Assembly (NCBI GenBank): GCA_013821525.1
Contig: JACDGR010000163.1
Coordinates: 1 to 7,356 of the forward strand
DNA length: 7,356 nucleotides
Origin: Actinomycetota bacterium
Lineage (GTDB): Bacteria > Actinomycetota > Thermoleophilia > Gaiellales > Gaiellaceae
Reading direction: 5' to 3'
The notes beneath the pieces were generated by a model, which had not been told where the DNA came from, ran no database searches, and saw only the letters and a list, made by a program, of their open reading frames with translations. A program made the position numbers and the translations under genes. Each line of letters begins with the position of its first letter. Within the stretch, counting starts at the first letter, position 1. This document shows positions 1 to 6,156 of the stretch, piece after piece.

Positions 1-62
1 CTGACGACTGAGAGGACGAGCCGGAACTTGTCTTCAACAGAAATAGAAACAGGACGTGCCAT
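1..62 (-). CDS. Transposase-like HTH protein, N-terminal fragment (runs off left edge)
   Basis: Minus-strand ATG at 62-60 opens a frame that stays open to base 1 and gives MARPVSISVEDKFRLVLSVV, 20 codons. A strong Shine-Dalgarno (AAGGAG, about 7 nt before the ATG, at roughly 70-75) marks this as a true start. The pattern of a short polar N-terminus, then S-x-E-D/E-K-x-R-x-V-L-S-V, is what I know from the first helix of the helix-turn-helix in IS3/IS481-type transposases and OrfA proteins of actinobacteria, whose role is binding the element's ends. Only the first helix is inside the window, so family assignment is from recall of the motif and cannot be confirmed here. It could also be a related HTH regulator. 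The element would extend leftwards; its terminal repeat might lie around 80-115, but the other end is not available to pair with it. Confidence 0.5.
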   Translation of the reverse strand, partial: MARPVSISVEDKFRLVLSVV

Positions 63-480
63 CAGAAAGCTCCTTCAGGTCAGGAGCCCAAAATAACCGG
101 CATGCCAGATTTCGTGAAGCAGGACACTTCCAGCTCGGCTCAATCGAGCTGGAGTTCATCATGACGCGCTGGCCCGGATTCATGCATGAGGTCTGGCTTG
201 TGATCGAACGACGGCGCTGAGCTGTCAGTCGAGGTTGCGGCTCTACATCCAGGTGCAGCTCTGTGAGCGAACTGGTGCCCCAACAACCACTCCGGGAGTC
301 CTGGGTGCGCACGTAGATCTGGTCGAGGTTGTCTGCGACATGGCGCAGCCACTGCGCAAGCGGATGCTCGTCGTTTGTCTGCCGGATCGCTAGGTTTGAT
401 TCCGACTGCTTCGTGCCGTGCATCGCCTGGTGATCGCGCTCCACGTGTCCGCGCTTCTCATGACCGCGTCCCTCGTTCAT
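34..480 (-). CDS. Unrecognised small protein, C-terminus doubtful
   Basis: ATG at 480-478 overlaps the stop of the upstream gene as ATGA, an arrangement typical of translationally coupled genes. The first ~85 residues look coding (good GC at third positions, sensible mixed composition), with a core around residues 39-75 containing HPLAQWLRHVADNLDQIYV and then SRSGCWGTSSLTEL. I do not recognise the family. After roughly residue 85 the protein looks less natural, and its last ~24 residues overlap the leader, Shine-Dalgarno and start of the transposase-like gene, so the native end was probably elsewhere. An alternative minus-strand frame ends at the TGA at 142-140 and could be the real C-terminus after a frameshift near 230-260. 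Either the gene is truncated by the mobile element or it is frameshifted. No function is proposed. Confidence 0.35.
   Translation of the reverse strand: MNEGRGHEKRGHVERDHQAMHGTKQSESNLAIRQTNDEHPLAQWLRHVADNLDQIYVRTQDSRSGCWGTSSLTELHLDVEPQPRLTAQRRRSITSQTSCMNPGQRVMMNSSSIEPSWKCPASRNLACRLFWAPDLKELSDGTSCFYFC
129..153. repeat. Perfect 9-bp inverted repeat, hairpin
   Basis: TCCAGCTCG (129-137) and CGAGCTGGA (145-153) are exact reverse complements around a 7-nt loop. It lies at the end of the alternative reading frame of the minus-strand small gene (TGA at 142-140) and before the transposase-like gene, so it could act as a terminator between them. There is no T-run on either side, so factor-independent termination is not supported by sequence alone. 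Confidence 0.5.
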
Positions 481-917
481 TGGGCGCTTTGATCGTCGCC
501 GAGAGCTGCACTGCGGCGGTGGAGGGCACGCAGCAGGGGCGTTGCGCGAAGCCAGTCAAGATCCGCATTCGCGTCTTCTCTGTCTGGCGTTTCGCCGACC
601 AAGGGTTGCCTCCAATGCGTCGAGGCTATGTGGCGTCCCGGTTCCGAGCAGCTGCGCGAAGGCGCGACAGCCGATCTCGACGAGGGTGAGAAGGCGTATT
701 CGCGAGGCGCGAACTTCGCAGAAGCCGATCACACTGGCGATGTAGTCGGCATGCATCGACTCGATCTCGTGTTCGTTGCCCCAGAAATCAACCCAGACCT
801 GATGCTGAAGGAAGACCCAGCCATGAAGAGAGTCCGGGCGGTAGCGGTGAGGCCGAAGACCGGGGGCTGCGGCACTTCAAGCGCCGCGTCTGGCCGTGGC
901 GCCCATCCGTCGCTCAC
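477..917 (-). pseudogene. Unrecognised small protein with two compensating frameshifts
   Basis: A GTG at 917 begins MSDGWAPRPDAALEVPQPP, then the protein-like signal moves to another frame at a run of five C (862-866 on the plus strand as G). That frame reads RPHRYRPDSLHGWVFLQHQV, then WVDFWGNEHEIESM and an amphipathic stretch to about HSLDALEAT, where it turns into an implausible tail with a TGA at 558-556. The original frame resumes near 615-600 as DWLRATPLLRALHRRSAALG and ends with TGA at 479-477, overlapping the next ATG. One missing and one extra base would restore a single ORF of 146 codons. Third-position GC is high in all three pieces. I do not recognise the family; the W-V-D-x-x-G-x-E-H-x-I-x-x-M core recalls small hypothetical proteins of actinobacteria and their phages, which is memory and not a search. 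The Shine-Dalgarno before 917 is weak. It may be genuine decay or sequencing error in homopolymers. Confidence 0.5.
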
Positions 918-1158
918 TCTGTGGCAACCCGCACGGCTAAAGCTCAGTTAGCAGCCTTCTACTCTCCGAGGCTAACCAGCAGTCAACGTAACGCGATGCG
1001 GCGCGATCACTCTCCCGCCTCCTCGGTACGGAAGGCAACGAGCCGCATGTCGACCTAAGGGCAGGCGAGATTAACCTTGAAACTCCGAGACGCCCAAGTG
1101 GATGTTCAGCGGGTTTTAAGCAGCTTTTGCTCTGCAAAGCAGTGTTTCCGGTCGGCGA
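918..1158. other. Gene-free stretch
   Basis: I find no convincing gene here. On the minus strand there are very short frames, for example one starting at ATG near 1047 that encodes about 13 residues and ends in a GTGA overlap behind an AGGAGG-like sequence. They are too short to support as genes, but fit further decay of the accessory segment to the left. The promoter of the rightward gene at 1236 should lie in the right half of this stretch; I could not pick out a clear -35/-10 pair. Confidence 0.4.
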
Positions 1159-1219
1159 GGATCCCTGATTCGGGTGATCCCGGCGCTTGCCAGACGGTTC
1201 GATGAGCGTCTGTCAAGCG
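1159..1219 (+). promoter_or_regulatory. Structured 5' leader: two adjacent hairpins before the secreted-protein gene
   Basis: Hairpin 1 pairs GGATCCC (1159-1165) with GGGTGATCC (1172-1180), with one bulged T at 1175. Hairpin 2 is strong: CGCTTGCCAGACG (1184-1196) pairs with CGTCTGTCAAGCG (1207-1219), 12 of 13 positions matching, around a 10-nt loop. The stem ends 1-2 nt before the AAGAAGGGG Shine-Dalgarno (1221-1229), so in this fold the ribosome site stays free while the leader is stabilised. It may protect mRNA, act in termination of upstream transcription, or be part of a regulatory RNA. No known riboswitch consensus is evident. Confidence 0.5.
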
Positions 1220-1235
1220 AAAGAAGGGGTCGAGA

Positions 1236-2213
1236 ATGAAGATTTCCTGTGGCAAGCCGCAGCTGGCCAAGCTGTTGGCATTAGCGGCGGTTGGGATGGT
1301 CGGGCTGACGTTGGCGGCGACTGCTTCGCCAGCGACGGTGACGATCCAGGTTGGTTCGCTGGCTGTCGTCTCCGGCTCGGTGACGGGAACACTTTCCGGG
1401 TTCCAGCCGAACGCGACGGTGACGGTCAACGGCAGCAGTTACCTCGCAAACGCAAGCGGCGTTGTGTCGCTTGCCGGTGCGCCGCTTGCCGGTTCTGCGG
1501 ATCTGACGGTCGGGTTCCTCGACAGCAACGGTGTCGCCCAGACGGTCTCGACCGCACTGAAAGACCTGACCAGCGGCGCAACACTGTCGGCGGCGACACT
1601 CAGCGACCTGATACCCGATACGACGGCGCCGGTGACGCTGACCATCAACACCAGCAGCGGAACCACCACCGCCGTCACGACCACCGGCGGCAGCACAACG
1701 ACGACGGCTGGAACGACAACCACGTCCGGCGGCAACGGTGGCTCGACGACGACCACCGGCTCCGGCTCCGGCTCCGGCTCTGGCTCTGGTAGCGCGAGCG
1801 GCCTGGCTGGGGCACGCGCGCTCAGCGATGGAAGCATTTCGATCCCTGCGAGCAGCGTGGTTATGCCCTACCGGCTGGTGATCAAGCAGGTCGCCTTCGC
1901 CCCGCGGCTGGTCCGTGCCCATGGTCAGCAAATCAGCATCCGCTACCGGGTCGCAGACACGCGCGGCAACTGGGTTCGCAACGCAGTCGTCTGGATGCGC
2001 ACCCTGCCCCTCGGACGCCTCAGCTCCGTCAAGGCAAAGCAGACAACCGCGTCCGGCTGGGTCAGCTTCGCAGCCCGCAGCGGCAAGTCGGTGAAGCTCG
2101 TCAAGGGTGGCCGTGTGAACATCTTCGTCCGCGCCTCGACACCCGGCGAGCCAATCATCGGCGGCACCTCCACCCGCCGACTCGTTTCTCTCAGAGTCAG
2201 CACCCACCGCTAA
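1236..2213 (+). CDS. Secreted beta-rich surface protein with Thr-rich/Gly-Ser linker
   Basis: The start at ATG 1236 is set by an AAGAAGGGG Shine-Dalgarno 6 nt upstream. The 325-residue product has a Sec-type signal peptide (K2, K7, K12, hydrophobic core about 13-28, likely cleavage near ATA-SPA or SPA-T at 30-33) without a lipobox cysteine. Residues 34-136 are rich in V/T/S/G alternation, resembling an Ig-like or other beta-sandwich domain. Residues 138-189 are a low-complexity linker, Thr-rich (TTTT blocks) then (GS)n. Residues 190-325 form a second beta-like domain with basic residues and an STRRLV motif near the C-terminus. Proteins ending this way are, from memory, common in Solirubrobacterales exported proteins of unknown role. 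No catalytic motif is visible. It is probably exported and may be glycosylated on the Thr-rich linker (inference). It stands alone, followed by a terminator hairpin. Confidence 0.85.
   Translation: MKISCGKPQLAKLLALAAVGMVGLTLAATASPATVTIQVGSLAVVSGSVTGTLSGFQPNATVTVNGSSYLANASGVVSLAGAPLAGSADLTVGFLDSNGVAQTVSTALKDLTSGATLSAATLSDLIPDTTAPVTLTINTSSGTTTAVTTTGGSTTTTAGTTTTSGGNGGSTTTTGSGSGSGSGSGSASGLAGARALSDGSISIPASSVVMPYRLVIKQVAFAPRLVRAHGQQISIRYRVADTRGNWVRNAVVWMRTLPLGRLSSVKAKQTTASGWVSFAARSGKSVKLVKGGRVNIFVRASTPGEPIIGGTSTRRLVSLRVSTHR
1758..1787 (+). repeat. Tandem GGCTCC/GGCTCT hexamers coding (Gly-Ser)5
   Basis: Five head-to-tail hexamers: three GGCTCC then two GGCTCT, followed by GGTAGC. They encode the Gly-Ser part of the linker in the secreted protein. 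Such a tract can change copy number by slippage in steps of two residues without breaking the frame. Confidence 0.85.
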
Positions 2214-2224
2214 CACACCACAAC

Positions 2225-2264
2225 CGAAGGGGAGTGGCAGCGCGTGCGCCGCCGCTCCCCTTCG
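2225..2264. terminator. Long hairpin between convergent genes, probable terminator
   Basis: CGAAGGGGAG (2225-2234) pairs perfectly with CTCCCCTTCG (2255-2264). The stem continues inward through T-G wobble, three GC pairs, one A-C mismatch and three GC pairs to a CGTG tetraloop (2243-2246). It starts 11 nt after the TAA of the secreted-protein gene and lies between it and the leftward permease operon. No T-tract follows, which is usual for high-GC actinobacteria. Confidence 0.7.
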
Positions 2265-2404
2265 CCATTCCGCTGCTGGAGCAGTTCGGCTGCGACCGTC
2301 GGCGATCATCTGGCGTCCTTACTGATCGAGAACCAAATGAAGGTCGCCGTCAGCTTCAGGTCGAACAAGCACTCGTGGCCGTTGGGTCTGAGCGGCGAAC
2401 TCCC

Positions 2405-2420
2405 GCGGTTCCCGAACCGC
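2405..2420. terminator. Perfect short hairpin downstream of permease operon
   Basis: GCGGTTC (2405-2411) and GAACCGC (2414-2420) are exact reverse complements. It lies about 60 nt past the stop of the minus-strand OppB-type gene, a position fitting transcript end or 3' stabilisation. The tiny loop and missing T-run make this tentative. The rest of 2265-2481 shows no gene I can support. Confidence 0.35.
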
Positions 2421-2481
2421 TGAGGTGTCCTGCGGAAATGCTGGCGGTGGAAAACCTTGCCCGGGGCCAATACCTCTTCTT

Positions 2482-4080
2482 CTAACGGATAACAATCGTG
2501 CGCGCAGTCAGGTAGGACCCCGATATCGGTGCCCCGCCTGGGCTCCCGGGGAAGAAGGCGCCGTATCCGACATAGATCGCCTTGTGCTTTGGCACCGCAT
2601 CGCTTGATCCGAATGAGCCGCTCCAGGTTTGGTGAGGTAGCAGCATCCGAGGTATCGCCGGGTCGAAAGAGCGCGCCGCGAGAACGGTGTAGCGCCTGAT
2701 TCCGGCTGCACGGTCGGCGGCAGTCGGTGAGACCACAAGCGACATTCCTTCGTGCGGATAGACGATCCCAAAGCTGACGTTCGGCTGGAAGATCAGCAGT
2801 GGCTCGTTGCTCGCGTTTGTGATCGAGGCATAGACACGCCAGCCTGTTGCTGAGACTTCGAGCTTTGAGACGCGCGTGTGGATCTTGTCGTCTGAGGCGC
2901 CACCGGGCAGTGGGAACGAGTCGATCAGGTTCGGGGTGAGCGTCTTGATTGCCTGCCGGGCGCCGTCTCTGTTTGTGCCGCGCAACTGGCCGAGCAGGAA
3001 AGCACCCGTAGTGGCGAGGACGACGACGGTTGCGGCAAGCGCGATCCGCGCCCGGGGATTCGCGACGAGCCGTTTGCTGATCGCTTGCCGGAGCGTGTGT
3101 TGCATGCGAAGGCGCGGATCGAGCCACGCGCCTGCAAGGTCGGATGCGAGGTTGAGTGCAACGACGAAGACGCCGACTGTTGTGACAAGCCCCACGGTGA
3201 GCGGCAGGTCATAGCCGCCTGCTTGGCCGCTGAAGGCCTGCACTGCGAGGTTGCCAAGCCCGCGGAGTCCGAAGACCGTTTCGATGTAGATGGCGGCGGT
3301 GATCGCTGTTCCGGCGTCGATCGCGATCAGCGGAAGCACCGGCCCGATCGCGTTGCGCAGCGCGTGTCCGAGAACGACTCGCGGTTCTGAGGCGCCTTTG
3401 GCGCGGGCGGTCGCGATCCATGGCTCATGCAGCGCTTCTAGGAGGCGGGCGCGGATCAGGCGCATGTAGAGCGGCAGGAAAAGCAGGGCGAAGACGAGCC
3501 ATGGGACAGCGAGATGTGATGTCCAGGAGGCGAGACCGCTACATCCGTAGCTTGCCCGCAGCGAGCAGTAGCCCGACGATGGTGCGCCGAGGTGGTTCGC
3601 GAAGAGCTTGCGCAAGCCGATCCCGAGGACAAACGGATGGACGGCGAGCCCGACGACGGTCAGAGCGAGTAGGCCACGGTCTGGCAGTGAGCGGGGTCGA
3701 AGGGCGGAGAAGCAGCCGAGCCCGAGTGCGAGCATGAACATCAGGATCATTCCGCCCGCGACAAGCGAAGCCGTGACCGGGAGCGCGGTGAGGATCTGTG
3801 TGCGCACCTCTCCGGGCTGTGTCCAGGATGTGCCGAGGTCACCGTGGCGCACGAGGTGCCAGACGAACTTGCCGTACTGGACGATCACCGGACGGTCGAT
3901 CCCGAGGCGGTGATCTGCTGCTTTGATCTCGGCGTCGCTTGTTGAGGTGTGCGGCCCGCAGGCGACGACAAGGCAGGCGGGCTTCGTCGGGATCGTGTTG
4001 AAGACAAGGAAGGTGAGGAACGTCAGTGACGCGATCAGCAGCAGGCCGGAGAGGGCGCGGCGTGTGGCGAAGGCCAGCAC
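2482..4080 (-). CDS. OppB/DppB-type ABC transporter permease with extra TM and extracytoplasmic C-terminal domain
   Basis: Inner-membrane permease subunit of a peptide/nickel-type ABC importer. I choose the GTG at 4080 (532 aa): it follows the upstream TAG by 1 nt, has AAGGA about 11 nt before it, and gives the usual short OppB N-terminus (VLAFATRRALSG). A TTG at 4128 would add 16 basic residues and a 47-nt overlap. Numbering from 4080: TM1 about 8-30; periplasmic loop with LGIDRPVIVQYG and GDLGTSW, typical of the family; EAA loop at 215-248 (EALHEPWIATARAKGASEPR, then HALRNAIGP), the contact for the ATPase; ETVFGLRGLG at 267-276; final family TM about 294-316. The family normally stops near 320-330. 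Here a further TM (345-364) and about 168 extracytoplasmic residues follow, beta-like with WRVYASITNASNEP and ending VIR. That domain is unrecognised. Cysteine pairs occur in two periplasmic loops. It is the last gene of the operon. Confidence 0.93.
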   Translation of the reverse strand: MLAFATRRALSGLLLIASLTFLTFLVFNTIPTKPACLVVACGPHTSTSDAEIKAADHRLGIDRPVIVQYGKFVWHLVRHGDLGTSWTQPGEVRTQILTALPVTASLVAGGMILMFMLALGLGCFSALRPRSLPDRGLLALTVVGLAVHPFVLGIGLRKLFANHLGAPSSGYCSLRASYGCSGLASWTSHLAVPWLVFALLFLPLYMRLIRARLLEALHEPWIATARAKGASEPRVVLGHALRNAIGPVLPLIAIDAGTAITAAIYIETVFGLRGLGNLAVQAFSGQAGGYDLPLTVGLVTTVGVFVVALNLASDLAGAWLDPRLRMQHTLRQAISKRLVANPRARIALAATVVVLATTGAFLLGQLRGTNRDGARQAIKTLTPNLIDSFPLPGGASDDKIHTRVSKLEVSATGWRVYASITNASNEPLLIFQPNVSFGIVYPHEGMSLVVSPTAADRAAGIRRYTVLAARSFDPAIPRMLLPHQTWSGSFGSSDAVPKHKAIYVGYGAFFPGSPGGAPISGSYLTARTIVIR

Positions 4081-4081
4081 G

Positions 4082-5134
4082 CTAGATCCGTTCCTTCGGG
4101 TCGAGCGCCGAGCGGAGCCCGTCGCCAATCAGTGCGAACGCCAGCACTGTTAGAAAGAGGGCTAGAGCTGGCCAGAGCATCAGAAGCGGCGGCTTTGGAT
4201 ACTGCACGCCTGCCTCTGCTGCTCCCGGGTTGAAGACGAGCAGCGTCCCCCAGTTCGAGGCGAGCATGTTTCCCCAGCTCGCGGTGCCAAGGCGAACGCC
4301 GAAGTTCAGAACCGAGAGCGACGCCTCCAAGACGATCACGCCAGAGGCGACAAGCGTTCCCCAGACGATCAGTGGCCCTGCGAGATGCGGCGCGAGGTGT
4401 TGGCGGATGATCCGCAGGTCGGGGGCGCCGACCATGCGCGCCGCTTCTACGAACTCCTGTTCTTTCAGCGCCTTGACGAGTGCCCGGACGAGCCTCGCCG
4501 GATAGAACCAGCAGAAGATTCCGATCACAAGGCCGATGCCAAGCACGCCCGGCGGGAAGAGACCGCGCAGGGTGACCGATTGGAAGCGCGCCGCCGCTGT
4601 CTGGCCGAGTGCGATCATCAGCAGTAGCAGCGGGAACGACATCAAAAGCTCGGTCAGACGACTGACGACCGCATCCGCGAATCCGCCGAAGTAGCCCGCG
4701 AGAGCACCGAGCGCGATCCCGAGGACGAGCGCGAGGCTCGTTGCGACCAGAGCGATCTCTAGCGAGACGCGACCGCCGGAGAGGAGACGCAGCAGCTCGT
4801 CGCGTCCAAGCGGCCCGTCGCCGCCAAGCAGTAGAAACGCCCGGTGCGAAGCGCCGTCAGGTGAGGTGTAGCTCGCGAAGCTGAACGGGCCAACCGGGCG
4901 CAGGTTGATATCAACCGCTGCAGAGATCGGCTGGCTGCCATCGTGTCCAAGCAGCAGTTCGAGCAGCGGCTCGGCGACAAAGCAGGCAAGCAGGATTCCG
5001 CAGACGACAATGAGAGCCGCGACCGCGATCCGGTCGCGGCGAAACCGCCGCCAAACAAGCAACCACTCGCTCGCTGATGCCACCTCCGGCTCAGGTGCTT
5101 GCGGAGCCTCCGAACGAGGGTTAGCGACTACCAC
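4082..5134 (-). CDS. OppC/DppC-type ABC transporter permease
   Basis: Second transmembrane subunit, expected to pair with the OppB-type protein. GTG at 5134 starts the base after the TAG of the preceding gene (5137-5135), so translation is probably coupled; no strong Shine-Dalgarno is seen. The product is 350 aa. An OppC-like N-terminus has WRRFRRDRIAVAAL and TM1 about 35-55; a periplasmic segment 56-115 contains FLLLGGDGPLGRDELLRLLS, matching the family's HPLGTDxxGRD element although HPLGTD has become GDGPLGRD. TM helices lie near 125-147, 165-180, 195-212, 255-275 and 318-338. The EAA loop is at 224-256 (KEQEFVEAARMVGAPDLRII). Length and layout are normal for the family. No ATP-binding or substrate-binding gene lies beside it, so partners must be encoded elsewhere or the pair works differently. 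Substrate cannot be read from sequence. Confidence 0.94.
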   Translation of the reverse strand: MVVANPRSEAPQAPEPEVASASEWLLVWRRFRRDRIAVAALIVVCGILLACFVAEPLLELLLGHDGSQPISAAVDINLRPVGPFSFASYTSPDGASHRAFLLLGGDGPLGRDELLRLLSGGRVSLEIALVATSLALVLGIALGALAGYFGGFADAVVSRLTELLMSFPLLLLMIALGQTAAARFQSVTLRGLFPPGVLGIGLVIGIFCWFYPARLVRALVKALKEQEFVEAARMVGAPDLRIIRQHLAPHLAGPLIVWGTLVASGVIVLEASLSVLNFGVRLGTASWGNMLASNWGTLLVFNPGAAEAGVQYPKPPLLMLWPALALFLTVLAFALIGDGLRSALDPKERI

Positions 5135-5584
5135 CTACGGATGAGACGAAGCATGTGCCGACGCGACGCCACCGGTTGGGTCAACGCGGCGAATCAGAAC
5201 AACGGCGCATCGGGACGCCGCCGGACGGGTGATCCGTCTCCGCTTACCACTCGGAAGCAGACAGGTTGCGGTGATCGCCGCGACATAGGGCGCACAGCGT
5301 TTGACTGCGACCCCCCCGGCGCCAGAGAGGCAGTTGCTGTAGCCGTGCAGCAAGCTGCCGAGCCGCTGATGGGCCGCGAAACGCATCTCGACCTGAACGA
5401 CACCCGCGTCCGCGCTCAACCAATGGGTCTGCTTCGCGGCGATCGCGCCCCCGACAATGAAAAGCGCCGACGCAACAATCGCAAAGGCAATGCTTGCCCG
5501 GCGGCGACGCCGCAACGAAGCTGCCCGCCTGATCGCCGCATCACGCAACGCGTCGCGATAGCGACTGACGGGATCGTCGCTCAC
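5135..5584 (-). CDS. Single-TM protein with four extracytoplasmic cysteines; candidate anti-sigma or sensor partner
   Basis: GTG at 5584 overlaps the sigma factor stop as GTGA, a classic coupled arrangement for a sigma factor and its regulator. The 149-residue protein has a short cytoplasmic segment (1-29, helical, acidic then arginine-rich: SRYRDALRDAA and RRRRR), one TM helix (about 30-50) and about 99 extracytoplasmic residues. That outer part holds Cys85, Cys97, Cys108 and Cys126, enough for two disulfides. Its position says anti-sigma factor, but the cytoplasmic part is much shorter than a normal anti-sigma domain and has no HxxxCxxC zinc motif, so direct sigma binding is only inference. 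I do not recognise a family. It abuts the OppC-type gene with no gap, so it could equally be an accessory subunit of the permeases. Confidence 0.8.
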   Translation of the reverse strand: MSDDPVSRYRDALRDAAIRRAASLRRRRRASIAFAIVASALFIVGGAIAAKQTHWLSADAGVVQVEMRFAAHQRLGSLLHGYSNCLSGAGGVAVKRCAPYVAAITATCLLPSGKRRRITRPAASRCAVVLIRRVDPTGGVASAHASSHP

Positions 5585-6138
5585 GCGCTCGCCCCCTCGA
5601 TCAAGCCACGCATCGCCCGAAGCCCACGAGAGACACGCCGACGAATCGTCTGCTCCGACTCAAAGCCACGCCGCGCGAGCGCTGCATAGTCCAGCTCATC
5701 AACGACGCGACCCACCACAGCCTCGTACTGCAGATCGGGAAGCGACCCAAGCGCCTTCCCGACATCGCCGCTGCGCCGCTCGGCGTCGAGGCGGCCCAGC
5801 GCGTCGTCAAGCTCCTGCTCAGCCGCACCCTCGACCGGCAACCCAAGCCGATGCCTGGCACGCTCATCAGCACGCCCGCGACGCTGCCAATCCCGCAGCA
5901 AGTTCCTGCTGGTAACCGCGAGCCACGGCCACGCCGAATCCTCCGGAGCTAGACGACCGCGGTAGCCACGAGAAAGCAGACGCGCAAAAGTCTCCTGAGA
6001 AACATCCCAGGCGGCCTCCGTCGAAGCACCCGAGCGCTGCAGGAAGCGCACAAGATCGGTGAGGTAGCGGTCATAGAGCACGCAGATCGCCTCGGGGTCG
6101 CTGCGAACCGTCTCAAGAGCTCTCGCGTCACTCAGCAT
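5581..6138 (-). CDS. ECF-type RNA polymerase sigma-70 factor
   Basis: Alternative sigma factor that directs RNA polymerase to a specific promoter set. The 185-aa product has the two-domain ECF layout. Region 2 (about 16-90) has DPEAICVLYDRYLTDLVRFL, the D-V-S-Q-E-T-F-A-R-L core-binding helix (45-54) and WPWLAVTSRNLLRDWQRR for -10 recognition. A linker rich in acidic residues (100-122) follows. Region 4 (about 125-178) has ALGSLPDLQYEAVVGRV and a helix-turn-helix with SEQTIRRRVSRGLRAMR. ATG 6138 is chosen: GAGG-like Shine-Dalgarno sequence lies just upstream (GTGAGGGCGAG) and no in-frame extension is needed. It is the first gene of a four-gene operon with the Cys-rich TM protein and both permeases. 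An ECF-like promoter element lies 20-46 nt upstream, suggesting it activates its own operon. I cannot assign an ECF group with certainty. Confidence 0.93.
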   Translation of the reverse strand: MLSDARALETVRSDPEAICVLYDRYLTDLVRFLQRSGASTEAAWDVSQETFARLLSRGYRGRLAPEDSAWPWLAVTSRNLLRDWQRRGRADERARHRLGLPVEGAAEQELDDALGRLDAERRSGDVGKALGSLPDLQYEAVVGRVVDELDYAALARRGFESEQTIRRRVSRGLRAMRGLIEGASA

Positions 6139-6156
6139 CTCGCCCTCACCCTAAGA

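Noticed and set aside
939..960. AGCTCAGTTAGCAG resembling a tRNA D-arm
   Set aside because: No acceptor stem, anticodon stem or TTC-containing T-arm follows at the right spacing.
1060..1160. Blocks AGGGCA, GAAA, GACGC and GCAAAGC recalling a c-di-GMP-I riboswitch
   Set aside because: Order and spacing do not fit the consensus and the required paired stems cannot be drawn.
1187..1792. Plus-strand open frame with DDH/RRQ-rich low-complexity tail
   Set aside because: Out-of-frame reading of the Thr/Gly-Ser linker; the frame at 1236 is the real one.
1281..2309. Long minus-strand open frame of 342 codons over the secreted-protein gene
   Set aside because: It mirrors the real plus-strand gene; composition is Arg/Ala/Gly-rich without domains, and the plus frame has a signal peptide and Shine-Dalgarno.
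2306..3127. Minus-strand open frame of 273 codons overlapping the OppB-type C-terminal region
   Set aside because: Arg/Pro/His-rich shadow of the permease gene, with no start signal and no recognisable domain.
3168..3190. TGTCACA on the minus strand inside the OppB-type gene, with CGTC downstream
   Set aside because: Internal to a coding region, spacing of 14 nt, and no gene start follows; likely chance.
4082..4128. TTG start at 4128 for the OppB-type permease
   Set aside because: It would require a 47-nt overlap and add an atypical basic extension; GTG at 4080 fits the family start and operon spacing better.
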